Notes: generated by a model from the sequence alone, not told the origin. DNA of 64,000 nt from Geobacter sp. AOG1 (GCF_019972315.1 NZ_BLIZ01000001.1:2641521-2705520), one strand, 5' to 3'. Shown: positions 24,779 through 36,042, counted from the stretch's first letter. Program-made: numbers and translations.

Positions 24779-24876
24779 GTGCATTGATGGGAGTCACCCG
24801 CGGAAAAAGAGCTTGACAACGGAGCCAATTTGGGTTTGCCTTTGGTTTCGAGATGCAGCAGCAGTTCCTGCGCAAG

Positions 24877-24900
24877 TGGTGCAGCTCATTTTCTGCACCA
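24877..24900. promoter_or_regulatory. 8-bp inverted repeat upstream of the TolC-family gene
   Basis: TGGTGCAG (24877-24884) and CTGCACCA (24893-24900) are perfect inverses separated by eight bases. They lie 102 bp before the gene. A TTGACA (24813) lies further upstream without a good -10. It may be a regulator site or RNA hairpin. Confidence 0.35.
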
Positions 24901-25002
24901 TGCAGGTTTCATCGTTACCATGATGATTGACGAGGAGTCGCTCTCCTCTCCCGAAGGGGGAGCGGAGCAGTGGTTGAACGGATTCTTGAGGAGGAACAAA
25001 CC

Positions 25003-26508
25003 GTGAAAAAGTATATTCTCACCGTGCTCTGTCTGGCGCTTATGTGTGGGGTCGTCGAAGCCGACGAAACGTCATATCCCCTGGGGCTGAAGGAAGCGCT
25101 GCGGCTGGCGGTGGAGCGGAACCTGGACTTGCGGGCACAACTCTACACTCCGGCCATGAACGAGGCGGATGTCCGTTTCAACAGGGGCATCTACGATCCG
25201 CACCTGACTCTGACCACCGGGTACACCGATACGCGCTCCATTCCGGTCAGCACGATTACAACGGGTGGTATTGGTAAACTCCATCAACAGACATTTACCG
25301 TTGATCCGGGAATTAACCAGCTGTTTCCCACCGGTGCCACTGTAGGACTTGATTTTTCAAATTATTATTCAACTACGAACGCTCCGTCTTCGATTGCAAA
25401 AGACAGTTACTGGCAGTCTGCGTTGACACTGAACGTCAGTCAACCGCTCCTGAAAAACTTTGGCCGGGATGCGACCGAGCTCGGCATTGCCGTTGCTCTA
25501 GGGACAAAGGAGGGGTCGGTCTATCACTACCAGAGCCAGGTTCTTGCGACGGTTCTTCAGGTAAAGACGGAGTATTACAAACTTTATTATGACTACGAAG
25601 ACCTGGAGTCCAAACGGGTTTCACTCAAAGATGCCCAGAGAATCCTCTCCGATACCAAGGCCCGGGTCAAGGCGGGTGTACTCCCGGCAATGGAGGTGCT
25701 CAACGCCGAGTTTGGCGTTGCATCCCGGGAAAAAGACCTGAATGATGCCGAGCGGTCGGTACAGGACGAATCGGATGTACTCCGCCTGCTTCTTCAGCTT
25801 GATGTCAAGGATGTCATCCGTCCCACAGACAAACCTGGTAGTGAGCGAATCGAGACCAGCGAGGACGGTGCGATCAAAAAGGCTCTGGCCGCCCGCCCTG
25901 AGCTCAAGGAAGCGCGAACCGGGATAAAGACCAGCGAGATACAGGCGCGGGTGGCAAAGAACAATACCCTGCCGAATCTGAATCTTGTTGCAAGCGCCGG
26001 ACTCAATGGCCTGGGGAGCGGTTACGGGAGGGATATGGACAGGCTATCAAGCGCAAACTACCCAGCCTGGAGCATTTCCCTCCAATTCGACTACCCGCTG
26101 GGCAACACCGCTGCAGAGAACTCGTATATCAAAAGCAAGCTCAAAGTCAGCCAGGGGGAGACCCAACTCCAGAGTCAGCAGGAGACCATTGCCAATGAGG
26201 TTCGAGCGGCAATTCGTGCCCTGGCATCCTCCTATAAACAGATTGAGGTCACGGACCGGGCGCGGGCCTATGCAGAGGAGAATCTGCGCGCCTATATCCG
26301 CCGAAGCGAAGTAGGACTCGCCACCATCAAGGACGTTCTCGATGTGGAGAACACGCTTGCTACGGCTCGCAGCAACCACAACAAGGCTCTGACCGACTAC
26401 AATACCGCCATGAACCAGTACTGGAAGGCGACCGGCGAACTGCTGGACCGGGAAGGGATCATCATCAGTGATAAAGAGGTCGATGGATTGTATGACAGAA
26501 CGAGGTAG
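25003..26508 (+). CDS. TolC-family outer-membrane efflux protein
   Basis: A 501-aa protein. A signal peptide (MKKYILTVLCLALMCGVVEA) is followed by an N-terminal passage of outer-membrane strands and two long coiled-coil regions with the repeated TolC pattern (ALRLAVERNLDLRAQ; VLNAEFGVASREKDLNDAERSV; YAEENLRAYIRRSEVGLATIKDVLDVENTLATARSNHNKA). The 'FPTGATVGLDFSNYYS' strand region is typical. Start GTG 25003 is supported by AGGAGGAAC just upstream. No pump or adaptor gene is adjacent, so its partner is unknown. It converges with tRNA-Leu across a shared terminator. Confidence 0.88.
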   Translation: MKKYILTVLCLALMCGVVEADETSYPLGLKEALRLAVERNLDLRAQLYTPAMNEADVRFNRGIYDPHLTLTTGYTDTRSIPVSTITTGGIGKLHQQTFTVDPGINQLFPTGATVGLDFSNYYSTTNAPSSIAKDSYWQSALTLNVSQPLLKNFGRDATELGIAVALGTKEGSVYHYQSQVLATVLQVKTEYYKLYYDYEDLESKRVSLKDAQRILSDTKARVKAGVLPAMEVLNAEFGVASREKDLNDAERSVQDESDVLRLLLQLDVKDVIRPTDKPGSERIETSEDGAIKKALAARPELKEARTGIKTSEIQARVAKNNTLPNLNLVASAGLNGLGSGYGRDMDRLSSANYPAWSISLQFDYPLGNTAAENSYIKSKLKVSQGETQLQSQQETIANEVRAAIRALASSYKQIEVTDRARAYAEENLRAYIRRSEVGLATIKDVLDVENTLATARSNHNKALTDYNTAMNQYWKATGELLDREGIIISDKEVDGLYDRTR

Positions 26509-26565
26509 TAGAAATTCGAGGGACGGCCGCTTCGGTTGGTGAGTTAAACGGCGTGAAAGAACAGA

Positions 26566-26596
26566 AAAGGGGCTACGGATAAACCGTAACCCCTTT
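26566..26596. terminator. Bidirectional terminator between the TolC gene and tRNA-Leu
   Basis: AAAGGGG-C-TACGG pairs with CCGTA-A-CCCCTTT around ATAAA, with A/T tracts on both sides. Confidence 0.8.
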
Positions 26597-26601
26597 CTTC
26601 A

Positions 26602-26689
26602 TTGGTGCGGTAGAATGGACTCGAACCATCACGGGGTAACCCCCGCCAGCCCCTCAAGCTGGTGCGTCTACCAATTCCGCCACTACCGC
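26602..26689 (-). tRNA. tRNA-Leu (anticodon GAG)
   Basis: An 88-nt tRNA with a long variable arm, encoded CCA, acceptor GCGGTAG/CTACCGC and anticodon stem CCAGC/GCTGG with loop TTGAGGG (anticodon at 26655-26653). It lies downstream of secG on the same strand, the usual place for tRNA-Leu after secG in many bacteria. Confidence 0.96.
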
Positions 26690-26767
26690 AAACAAATTTT
26701 ATTTATTCATCACTTCGTCAAGAGTTGTCTTTAATACCATTTAGAGCAGGGCGCTGTCAAGAGCAAA

Positions 26768-27169
26768 TTATTTATTTGGTGTCTGCGGTACTACGGCCCC
26801 TTGGGGATTTTGCGGTGCACCCTGGGGTGCGGGGGGCACAGAAGGTTGTTTGGTCTGCTGGGGAGTCTGTGCCGGAGCCGCAGGGGCTTGTGGAGCAGCT
26901 TTCTGGGCTGCTTTTGAGGACATAATAGAGGAACTGCCTGAATGGCCGCCACGATACGCCAGTACGAGCGAGGTAAGCATGAAGATAATTGCAGCGCCGG
27001 TGGTCATCTTGCTCATGAAGGTGCTGCCGCCCCCGGCGCCGAACACCGACTGACTTCCACTGGCCCCGAACGAAGCACCCATCTCAGCCCCTTTGCCGGA
27101 CTGGAGCAGTACAACGGCGATCAAAGCGACGCAGACGGTGACGTGAATGATAACAAGAAAAATGGTCAT
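26768..27169 (-). CDS. secG: Preprotein translocase subunit SecG with long Pro/Ala/Gln tail
   Basis: A 133-aa protein. Two membrane helices (residues ~2-22 and ~55-72) flank the conserved cytoplasmic '[15 protein letters not shown]' and '[15 protein letters not shown]' loops of SecG. The last ~50 residues are a low-complexity Pro/Ala/Gln tail in the cytoplasm or periplasm; E. coli SecG has a shorter one. SecG assists SecYE-SecA export. Last protein gene of the gap-pgk-tpiA-secG series. Confidence 0.93.
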   Translation of the reverse strand: MTIFLVIIHVTVCVALIAVVLLQSGKGAEMGASFGASGSQSVFGAGGGSTFMSKMTTGAAIIFMLTSLVLAYRGGHSGSSSIMSSKAAQKAAPQAPAAPAQTPQQTKQPSVPPAPQGAPQNPQGAVVPQTPNK

Positions 27170-27239
27170 AGGTTCTTTCCCTTACGATGATGTGCGACTT
27201 TTCTTTTTATCATAGTACAGCTGAAATTAAAAGCTAATT

Positions 27240-27995
27240 TTAGTTCTGATAGTTGACAATGGCGGCAAACGAATCGGCCTTCAGGCTCGCACCGCCTACC
27301 AAGGCGCCGTCGATATCGGGCTGGGCCATGAGCCCCTTGATGTTGTCAGGCTTGACGCTGCCACCGTACAGAATCCTCATGGCGTCGGCTGCTGCCGGAC
27401 CATAAAGCCCTCCCACAACACCGCGAATGAATGAATGCGCATCCTGGGCCTGATCGTTCGTGGCGGTTTTACCCGTTCCTATTGCCCAGACCGGTTCGTA
27501 CGCAATGACGACCTTGGCGAGTTGCTCGTTACTCAATCCTTCAAGACCGCCGCATATCTGCGTTTTCAGGACTTCGAGCGTCTGCTCCGCATCACGTTCG
27601 GCCAAGGTTTCACCGATACAGAAGAGTACGGTCAGTCCGGCGTTAAGTGCAGCCTTCATCTTTCTGTTGACGGTAGCATCGGTTTCACCAAAGTATTGAC
27701 GTCGCTCGGAATGACCGATGATCACATGGGAACAACCGGCGTCGATCAGCATTTTGGGAGAGACTTCACCGGTAAAAGCACCTTCCTCCTCCCAGTGGCA
27801 GTTCTGGGCTGCCAGGTTAATCGGGGAGCCGGCGAGGGGCTGCTTGATGCTCGCGAGTACGGTGAATACTGGTGCAACGACAATTTCGACACCCTGGTTA
27901 TTCTCCACAAGCGGTTTGAGGCTGGTAACCAGTTCAAGGGCTTCCGGCGTAGTCTTGTACAGCTTCCAGTTGCCGGCAATCACAGGCTTTCTCAT
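27240..27995 (-). CDS. tpiA: Triosephosphate isomerase
   Basis: A 251-aa TIM-barrel enzyme interconverting DHAP and glyceraldehyde-3-phosphate. The catalytic residues are visible: Lys in 'AGNWKLYK', His in 'IIGHSERRQYF', Glu in 'IAYEPVWAIGTG' and the C-terminal 'ILYGGSVKPDN' phosphate grip. It is in the usual order after pgk, with a hairpin between. Confidence 0.97.
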   Translation of the reverse strand: MRKPVIAGNWKLYKTTPEALELVTSLKPLVENNQGVEIVVAPVFTVLASIKQPLAGSPINLAAQNCHWEEEGAFTGEVSPKMLIDAGCSHVIIGHSERRQYFGETDATVNRKMKAALNAGLTVLFCIGETLAERDAEQTLEVLKTQICGGLEGLSNEQLAKVVIAYEPVWAIGTGKTATNDQAQDAHSFIRGVVGGLYGPAAADAMRILYGGSVKPDNIKGLMAQPDIDGALVGGASLKADSFAAIVNYQN

Positions 27996-28025
27996 GATTC
28001 CTCCCGTAAGTGAGTCATAGACAAG

Positions 28026-28058
28026 AAAAAGGGGAGCAGATCAGGACTACTCCCCTTT
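28026..28058 (-). terminator. Intrinsic terminator-like hairpin between pgk and tpiA
   Basis: On the minus strand, AAAGGGGAG pairs with CTCCCCTTT, followed by T. It lies inside an otherwise co-directional operon, so it may lower tpiA-secG expression relative to pgk. Confidence 0.65.
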
Positions 28059-28068
28059 GGAGACATTT

Positions 28069-29268
28069 CTATTTGTGGCCGTTTTCTTCCAGCACTTTGA
28101 TTCCCGGCAGTTTTTTGCCTTCCAAAAGTTCCAGGAAGGCACCACCACCGGTGGAAATGTAGCTGATCTTGGCATATTCACCGGCACGGTGCACGGCCGA
28201 GTCCGTATCGCCGCCACCGACGATGGTGAGTGCATGGGCATTGGCAACGGCGGAAACCATGGCAAAGGTACCGCGGGAGAATGCATCCATTTCGAATACG
28301 CCCATAGGGCCATTCCAGATGATGGTCTTGGCATTCTGTAACGCCTGGGTAAAGAGGGTAACCGTGGCCGGACCGATATCGAGCCCCATCCACCCTTCAG
28401 GGATTTCCTGGACCGGTGTCACCTTTGTTTCTGCTTCGGGTTTGAACTGATCTGCCGCAACGCAGTCGACCGGAAGATAGAACCTGGTACCCTGCTGGCG
28501 GGCGAGATCGAGAATCCGTACGGCGGTATCCAGAAGCTCTTCTTCCACGAGGGATTTCCCCACATTGTAGCCGAGTGCCTTGAGAAAGGTGAAGGCCATG
28601 CCACCGCCGATGATGATCTTGTCGACCTTGCCCAGCAGATTTTCCAGCACTTCCAGCTTACCGGACACCTTCGCTCCACCGAGGATGGCAACGAGCGGGC
28701 GGATCGGATTCTTCATTGCCTTGTCGAAATAACTCATCTCGTTCTTCATGAGGAAGCCCGCTGCTACCACGGGGAAAAACCGGGTAATCGCCTCCACCGA
28801 TGCGTGGGCTCGGTGGGAAACGGCAAACGCGTCATTAATGTAGATTTCGCACCCATCGGCAAGGGCCCGGGCAAAATCCATATCGTTTTTCTCTTCACCT
28901 TCATAGAAACGGACATTTTCCAGCATGAGGACGTCGCCTGGCTGCATAGCGTCTATCATGGCTTTCACTTCGTCGCCGATGCAGTCGGGAGCGAGTTTCA
29001 CCTCTTTGTCCAGTAGTCGGGACAGACGCTTCGCCGCGGGGGCCATCGAATACTTTACCTTGCGCTCTCCTTTGGGGCGACCGAGGTGGGAGGCGAGGAT
29101 AACCTTGGCATTGGCATCCAGAGCGTAATTGATAGAAGGGAGAACGGCACGGATACGGGTGTCTTCGGTAATGTTCTGGTGCTCGTCGAGGGGGACGTTG
29201 AAGTCAACCCGCATGAAGACTTTTTTCCCGCTCAGGTTGTCAATCTCATCAAGGTAACGAATCGACAT
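28069..29268 (-). CDS. pgk: Phosphoglycerate kinase
   Basis: A 399-aa two-domain enzyme making ATP from 1,3-bisphosphoglycerate. N-domain motifs 'RVDFNVPLD' and '[10 protein letters not shown]' and C-domain nucleotide motifs '[13 protein letters not shown]' and '[10 protein letters not shown]' near the end are present. GGAGG lies upstream of ATG 29268. It is the second gene of the glycolysis block. Confidence 0.97.
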   Translation of the reverse strand: MSIRYLDEIDNLSGKKVFMRVDFNVPLDEHQNITEDTRIRAVLPSINYALDANAKVILASHLGRPKGERKVKYSMAPAAKRLSRLLDKEVKLAPDCIGDEVKAMIDAMQPGDVLMLENVRFYEGEEKNDMDFARALADGCEIYINDAFAVSHRAHASVEAITRFFPVVAAGFLMKNEMSYFDKAMKNPIRPLVAILGGAKVSGKLEVLENLLGKVDKIIIGGGMAFTFLKALGYNVGKSLVEEELLDTAVRILDLARQQGTRFYLPVDCVAADQFKPEAETKVTPVQEIPEGWMGLDIGPATVTLFTQALQNAKTIIWNGPMGVFEMDAFSRGTFAMVSAVANAHALTIVGGGDTDSAVHRAGEYAKISYISTGGGAFLELLEGKKLPGIKVLEENGHK

Positions 29269-29337
29269 GGTACCTCCTGAAAGAATGTAATCTGGATATG
29301 AGTGAATCTTACAGAATCTGTGCTGACGGTATAAATA

Positions 29338-29366
29338 AGAAAGGGGGAGAAAAATCCCCCCCTTTT
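29338..29366 (-). terminator. Intrinsic terminator-like hairpin between gap and pgk
   Basis: On the minus strand, AAAAGGGGGGG pairs with CCCCCTTT(C)TT around ATTTTTCTC, followed by a T-rich tract. It is a second intra-operon hairpin. Confidence 0.65.
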
Positions 29367-29380
29367 GATGAGTGCGGAAT

Positions 29381-30576
<1,196 letters not shown>

Positions 30577-30639
30577 AAATATATGTTAAGATTCCTCTTC
30601 ATTTATTCTTCGGTCTGATGTGGAGCCAGCCGTTCATCC

Positions 30640-32712
30640 ATGAAGAATTCCCTCGAAAAACGGATCATCCTGTTTTCCTTTATCATTCTGTTCCTGACTA
30701 TCCTTGCCGAGTCCGGCATGGGGATAGCGGGATCGCGCCGTGATTATGTGAACTCGCTCGTGCTCAGGTGTTCGACCATCGGCAATTCACTCAAAGGTAA
30801 TGTGGAAAAGGTCCTAGGGCTTGGTCTTGATATCAAGGACATGGTGGGTATTTCCGAAAAGTGCCAGGAGTATGTGCAGGATAATACCGAGATTGCCTAC
30901 TGCATCATTACCGATATGGATGGAACCCCTCTTTTCCTCAGTGATCCTCAATTCAAGTCCCTCCGTCTCAACCTGATTCATAATTATTTTATCTCCAAAG
31001 ATGGCAGGCAGGTCAATGTCATCGGCCAGAATGCGCACTATTTCGATACGGTAACCCACATCAATACCCCCGATGGCAAACCGGTTGCCCAAGTGCATGT
31101 GGGTTTCAAGCAAAGCGTCGTATCGGACAGGGTCAGTGCCGGCATTCTTCGATCCCTATTCGTTTTTCTGATATTCTTCTTACTCTCCTTTTCACTGGTC
31201 GTTCTCTTCGTGAAACGAAGCATCATGCAGCCGATTTCAAATCTTCTTTCGGGTGTGAAAAAAATATCCGATGGTGACTTGAGCACCCGTGTCAACGAAA
31301 TCCCCATCTATGAATTCAATGAACTGGCGAAAAACGTCAATTCCATGGCCGAATCCCTCAAAAATCGCGAGGAAGAGATTCAGAAAGGGTACTTGGAACT
31401 GGAGAACACCCACAACAAACTGCACACATCCTACCTCAAGTTGGAAAGCCTCAGCCTCGAATTAGAGCGTTCAGAAGAACTCTACAAATCGCTTATGGAA
31501 GATTCGGGTGATGCTATTGTTGTCGTTGGTGGTGACGAAACACTCAAAATAGTCAACAAAATGGCGGAGGAGTTCTTCGGTTATTCCGCCCAGGAGCTTG
31601 TGGGGCTCCCGCTTACCAAGTTCCTGCTACTCATCGGTATCGACGACGTCCCTCGGGTGCACAGGCACTTCAAGGATTCACTGAGTGGCAGGCCGACGGA
31701 TGTGGAAGTGAACCTGGTCAGGAAGGAAGGATACCAGGTTGTCGGCAGGATTCACGTGAGCAGTGTCAAAAGCGGCGGGGAACAACTCGTTCAGGCCACG
31801 TTCCGGGATGTGACCAGGGAACGGGAAACCATGCAGAACCTGGAGAAAAGCGCTGCGGATCTGGCTAAGCTCAACAAAATGAAGGACTCATTCCTCGGTC
31901 TTGCTTCCCACGAGCTGAAAACCCCCCTCACGGTGATCATGGGGTATTCCGAGCTTATCATGACCGACATGGTCAACAAGGCTGACAAAACGGTAATCGA
32001 AATGGTGGAGAATATCGCCAATGCCGCTGCGCGTCTGGACAATATCATCAAGGATATGGTCGATGTCTCTCTCATCGACGAGCGGCGCCTTCAGCTGAAG
32101 CTTGAAGATGTCAACGTGAACCGGCTGGTGGAAGCTTCCCTCAATGAAATGCGTTTTTTCTTTTCCATGCGCAAACAGGAACTGGTGATCAACTTTGACG
32201 AATCGATCCCGACCATAAAAGGGGACGGGCTCCGCCTCATGCAGCTCCTCTCCAATGTTCTTGGGAATGCCATCAAGTTTACTCCCGACGAGGGGAAGGT
32301 GGTTATTTCCACTAGTGCCAAGTTTCTGTTAAGGAGCAAGCAGCCGAGCTCCAGCGATGGGCAGGCTCCCGTGGTGAATATCGGCAAGGAACGTCACCTC
32401 TATGTAGAAATCATCATCGAAGACACCGGTATCGGCATCGACCGGGATGACCAGTTGCGCATATTCGACAAGTTCTACGAGGTCGGGAACATCGAAGAGC
32501 ACAGTACGGGCAAAGTGGCCTTCAAATCCAAAGGCGCCGGGCTCGGTCTCGCCATAGCTAAAGGCATCGTGGAGATGCATGGCGGCGAGATATGGGTGGA
32601 ATCCTCGGGCTGCAACCCCGAAACCTTCCCTGGCTCTACGTTTCATATACTTCTTCCCCTCAATCCGGTTGTCGGAGATGCCACCCTCGACTACCTGAAT
32701 CTTCTCCGCTGA
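30640..32712 (+). CDS. Membrane sensor histidine kinase (sensor-HAMP-PAS-HisKA-HATPase)
   Basis: A 690-aa protein. TM1 (~9-28), a periplasmic sensor domain (~30-175) and TM2 (~173-195) lead to a HAMP domain (~196-245), a coiled linker and a PAS domain (~280-395). The HisKA domain has the phospho-His in 'LASHELKTPLT'. The HATPase domain has N-box 'NVLGNAIKFTP', 'DTGIGI' and 'GAGLGLAIAKG'. All catalytic boxes are intact. No response regulator is adjacent, so it is an orphan kinase. Divergent from gap with a shared, repeat-bearing upstream region. Confidence 0.93.
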   Translation: MKNSLEKRIILFSFIILFLTILAESGMGIAGSRRDYVNSLVLRCSTIGNSLKGNVEKVLGLGLDIKDMVGISEKCQEYVQDNTEIAYCIITDMDGTPLFLSDPQFKSLRLNLIHNYFISKDGRQVNVIGQNAHYFDTVTHINTPDGKPVAQVHVGFKQSVVSDRVSAGILRSLFVFLIFFLLSFSLVVLFVKRSIMQPISNLLSGVKKISDGDLSTRVNEIPIYEFNELAKNVNSMAESLKNREEEIQKGYLELENTHNKLHTSYLKLESLSLELERSEELYKSLMEDSGDAIVVVGGDETLKIVNKMAEEFFGYSAQELVGLPLTKFLLLIGIDDVPRVHRHFKDSLSGRPTDVEVNLVRKEGYQVVGRIHVSSVKSGGEQLVQATFRDVTRERETMQNLEKSAADLAKLNKMKDSFLGLASHELKTPLTVIMGYSELIMTDMVNKADKTVIEMVENIANAAARLDNIIKDMVDVSLIDERRLQLKLEDVNVNRLVEASLNEMRFFFSMRKQELVINFDESIPTIKGDGLRLMQLLSNVLGNAIKFTPDEGKVVISTSAKFLLRSKQPSSSDGQAPVVNIGKERHLYVEIIIEDTGIGIDRDDQLRIFDKFYEVGNIEEHSTGKVAFKSKGAGLGLAIAKGIVEMHGGEIWVESSGCNPETFPGSTFHILLPLNPVVGDATLDYLNLLR

Positions 32713-32727
32713 GTCCCAAGATTAGCC

Positions 32728-32756
32728 TTGAATCTCCCCCCGGTTTCCTGTATAAA
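32728..32756 (+). promoter_or_regulatory. Promoter upstream of the metallo-beta-lactamase gene
   Basis: TTGAAT (32728-32733), 17 bp and TATAAA (32751-32756) match the sigma-70 consensus. It probably starts the metallohydrolase-purB transcript. Confidence 0.6.
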
Positions 32757-32869
32757 AATGGGCTGGCTCATTAATTCGCATCCGTGGCCCGATTGCTGCT
32801 AAATCAGCGTTGTTTGCGGCAAGAGCGAGATTAATGATGTAAAGCTGTCGTCAGTTCATCGGAGGGGTC

Positions 32870-33640
32870 GTGCAGGTTTGCCTGCTTGCCAGTGGCAGTA
32901 AGGGAAATGCCATTTTTATCGCTGCCGGCGCCAGCAAGATCCTTGTCGATTGCGGGCTCTCTGCGACTGAAGTTCTGAATCGCCTTGCAGCAATAGGGGT
33001 AGAAGGTGGCGATCTTGACGCCATCCTGGTAAGTCATGAGCACACTGACCATACCAGAGGTGCCGGAACTCTCGCTCGCAAGCTGAAGATCCCCCTGTTA
33101 GTCAGTTATCCAACCTGCCGGGAAATCCACTCCTCTTTACGGAAGACCGAAGTCATCGAGTTCGAAGCGGGTTATCAGTTCACGTTCAGGGATATCCTCA
33201 TTGATCCGTTTCCCATTACCCACGACGCCTGCGACCCGGTCGGCTTTCTCATCGAAGCTGCTGCCGGAAGGGTAGGTGTGGCCACCGATCTGGGCATCGC
33301 GACACGCCTCGTGAAAGACAAGCTTCAGGGGTGCCGGGCGTTGGTTATCGAATCGAATCATGACGAGGAGATGCTTCTCAATGGTCCCTATCCATGGCAT
33401 CTCAAGCAGCGCATCAAGTCGCGGCATGGACATCTTTCCAACAATGATTCGTCCGAACTTCTCGGTGATCTGCTCCATCCCCGACTGGAAGCGGTATTTC
33501 TTGCCCATCTTTCCGAAGTTAATAATGATCCGTCCGTGGCACTCGACGTGGCAACGAAGCTGATAGGCTCACAAAATCTCTGTGCTCCCCGACTCGTCGT
33601 GGGAGAACAGTCCCGTCCCAGTGAAATCTGGGCGGCATGA
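32870..33640 (+). CDS. Metallo-beta-lactamase-fold hydrolase (YycJ/WalJ type)
   Basis: A 256-aa protein from GTG 32870, preceded by GGAGGGG. The metal-binding signature 'SHEHTDH' is at residue ~54, with later His in 'ITHDACDP' and Asp in 'GVATDLG', and 'HLSEVNNDP' near the end. The layout matches YycJ-like exonucleases/hydrolases, a widely conserved group proposed to act in DNA processing. It is 31 bp upstream of purB. Confidence 0.88.
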   Translation: MQVCLLASGSKGNAIFIAAGASKILVDCGLSATEVLNRLAAIGVEGGDLDAILVSHEHTDHTRGAGTLARKLKIPLLVSYPTCREIHSSLRKTEVIEFEAGYQFTFRDILIDPFPITHDACDPVGFLIEAAAGRVGVATDLGIATRLVKDKLQGCRALVIESNHDEEMLLNGPYPWHLKQRIKSRHGHLSNNDSSELLGDLLHPRLEAVFLAHLSEVNNDPSVALDVATKLIGSQNLCAPRLVVGEQSRPSEIWAA

Positions 33641-33671
33641 CGCTATTTAAAACAGCACAAGGAGAGGAACC

Positions 33672-34967
33672 GTGATAGAACGCTACAGCCGTCCCGAAAT
33701 GACCCGCATCTGGGAAGCCCAGAACCGCTATCAGAAATGGCTGGATGTTGAGATCTACGCCTGCGAGGCACATGTCGAACTGGGAAACATTCCGGCTGAC
33801 GCGCTGGAGAGAATCAAGTCCAAGGCGAGCTTCGATGTACCCCGCATCGACGAGATCGAAAAAACCGTCAAGCACGACGTCATCGCGTTCCTCACGTCGG
33901 TGGCCGACTACATCGGCGACGATTCCCGCTTCGTCCACCTGGGGCTTACCTCCTCGGACGTGCTCGACACTTCCTTTGCCATGCTTCTCCAGGAGGCGAG
34001 CGACCTCATCATCGACGACATCCGCCGGCTCATGGAAACAATCAAAAAGCGCGCCTTCGAGCACAGGAATACCCCGATGATCGGCCGCTCCCATGGCATC
34101 CATGCCGAACCGGTCACCTTCGGAATCAAGATGGCCCTCTGGTACGACGAAATGCGGCGCAACCTCCGGCGGATGGAGGCTGCCCGGGAGACGGTCTCCT
34201 ACGGCAAAATTTCCGGCGCGGTCGGCACCTTCGCCAATATCGACCCCCGCGTAGAGGAATACGTTTGCGCCCGGGCTGGACTCAAGCCGGCTCCCTGTTC
34301 GACCCAGGTGATCCAGCGTGACCGCCACGCCGAGTTCTTCTCCACCCTGGCCATCATCGCTTCTTCCATTGAGAAATTTGCCGTGGAGATCCGCCATCTG
34401 CAGCGGACCGAGGTGCTGGAGGCGGAAGAATTCTTCAGCAAGGGACAAAAGGGGTCTTCCGCCATGCCCCACAAGCGCAACCCGGTCCTCTCCGAGAACC
34501 TGACCGGTCTTGCCCGCCTCATACGGGGCTATGCGGTGTCTGCCTTTGAGAACGTCCCCCTCTGGCATGAACGCGACATCTCCCACTCCTCGGTGGAGCG
34601 GATCATCGGTCCCGATGCAACCATCCTCATCGATTTCATGCTCAACCGTACCATCGGCCTCATCGGCAACCTGGTGGTCTATCCCGACAACATGCTGAAG
34701 AACCTCAATCTCATGGGGGGACTTTTCAATTCCCAGCGGGTCCTGCTCAAGCTGGCGGCAGCCGGCGCTTCGCGGGAGCGGGCCTACGAACTGGTCCAGC
34801 GCAACGCCATGAAGGTCTGGGAGCAGAAGAAGGACCTTCAGGAAGAGCTTCTCAACGACCCGGACGTACGGGGATTCCTCTCCGAGTCGGACATCCGCGA
34901 GTCCTTCGACCTTGGCTACCATCTCAAGCATGTGGATACCATTTTCATGAGGGTGTTTGGTGAATAG
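33672..34967 (+). CDS. purB: Adenylosuccinate lyase
   Basis: A 431-aa enzyme acting twice in purine synthesis (SAICAR to AICAR, adenylosuccinate to AMP). The fumarase-superfamily signature 'GSSAMPHKRNP' is near residue 260, with catalytic His in 'GRSHGIHAEP' and 'TSSDVLDT' at the N-side. It starts at GTG 33672 after AAGGAGAGG. Its last bases overlap the MscS-type gene. Confidence 0.96.
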   Translation: MIERYSRPEMTRIWEAQNRYQKWLDVEIYACEAHVELGNIPADALERIKSKASFDVPRIDEIEKTVKHDVIAFLTSVADYIGDDSRFVHLGLTSSDVLDTSFAMLLQEASDLIIDDIRRLMETIKKRAFEHRNTPMIGRSHGIHAEPVTFGIKMALWYDEMRRNLRRMEAARETVSYGKISGAVGTFANIDPRVEEYVCARAGLKPAPCSTQVIQRDRHAEFFSTLAIIASSIEKFAVEIRHLQRTEVLEAEEFFSKGQKGSSAMPHKRNPVLSENLTGLARLIRGYAVSAFENVPLWHERDISHSSVERIIGPDATILIDFMLNRTIGLIGNLVVYPDNMLKNLNLMGGLFNSQRVLLKLAAAGASRERAYELVQRNAMKVWEQKKDLQEELLNDPDVRGFLSESDIRESFDLGYHLKHVDTIFMRVFGE

Positions 34968-36042
34968 AATTCTCGACTTCTATCGACTGCAAGAGTCCGA
35001 CGGGCTGTACCTTTACTGGCTCAAGGAAATCCTCGTAGCGGCTGTCATCTTCACGCTTTTCTACGGCCTGTCCTGTCTTGTCCGGTTTTTTCTGGCTTCG
35101 GTGGCGCCTCGGCTGACCGCTGCGACCAAAACAGACCTGGACGACCGGATTTTGGAGCGGATCAGTCCGCCACTGACCCTCTTCGTGGTCTGTACCGGTG
35201 CCTACTATGCCGTACACTACCTGCAACTCCCGGCAAAGGTGCAGATAATCTCCTCCGGCACCATATTCGTAATCAATGTCATCATCTTCACCAATATCGC
35301 CTATCGCGTCATCGATGAAATCATGAACTGGTACGCCGCCACCCTTGCGGAAAAGGGGAGAGAGGGACTGGACCGACAGCTTATCCCCCTTGCGGAAAAA
35401 GTCATTGTCATCTTTCTCGTCGGCACGGCTCTCATCATCACCCTCAAACACTTCAATTACGATATCCTCTCCCTTGTGACCGCACTCGGCATCGGCTCGC
35501 TGGCCATCGGAATGGCGGCCAAGGACACGCTTGCCCATGTGATTTCCGGATTTACCCTGATGATCGACCGCCCGTTCCGGATCGGGGACCGTATCCAGCT
35601 TTCCGGCGGCCAGATGGGTGATGTTGCGGACATCGGACTGCGGAGCACCAAGATCAGGACCCTCGACAATACGCTGCTCATCATCCCCAACTCGGACCTC
35701 TGCAACACCATTCTGCTCAACCAGGCATTTCCCGACATCCGCGCCAAGGGGCGGGTGTCGCTCGGCGTCTCCTACGGCAGCGATGTGGAGCAGGTAAAGC
35801 AGCTTCTCGTGGGAATTGCCCTCGATGTTTCGGACGTCCTCCGTGATCCGGCCCCGGAGGCATTTTTCGTCTCCTTCGGCGACAGTGCCCTCAATATGGC
35901 GCTCTTTTTCTGGGTCGACGATTACGGCAAGCTCTTTGCCACCTCCGACAAGATCAACTCGCTCATACTGCAACGTTTCCGCGACAGGGGGATCGTCATA
36001 CCGTTCCCGACGCGGACGGTCCATATGGAAAAGGGAGAATAA
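34960..36042 (+). CDS. MscS-family mechanosensitive channel
   Basis: A 360-aa membrane protein. About four membrane helices (residues ~20-195) end in the pore helix pattern 'ALGIGSLAIGMAAKDTLAHVISGF', followed by the MscS beta domain (RIGDRIQLSGGQMGDVADIGLRSTKIRTLDN) and an alpha/beta C-terminal domain. It likely protects against osmotic downshock. The start overlaps the purB stop (GTG 34960, or TTG 34957), and the stop overlaps the purL ATG (TAATG), so it lies inside the pur transcript. Confidence 0.9.
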   Translation: MNRILDFYRLQESDGLYLYWLKEILVAAVIFTLFYGLSCLVRFFLASVAPRLTAATKTDLDDRILERISPPLTLFVVCTGAYYAVHYLQLPAKVQIISSGTIFVINVIIFTNIAYRVIDEIMNWYAATLAEKGREGLDRQLIPLAEKVIVIFLVGTALIITLKHFNYDILSLVTALGIGSLAIGMAAKDTLAHVISGFTLMIDRPFRIGDRIQLSGGQMGDVADIGLRSTKIRTLDNTLLIIPNSDLCNTILLNQAFPDIRAKGRVSLGVSYGSDVEQVKQLLVGIALDVSDVLRDPAPEAFFVSFGDSALNMALFFWVDDYGKLFATSDKINSLILQRFRDRGIVIPFPTRTVHMEKGE

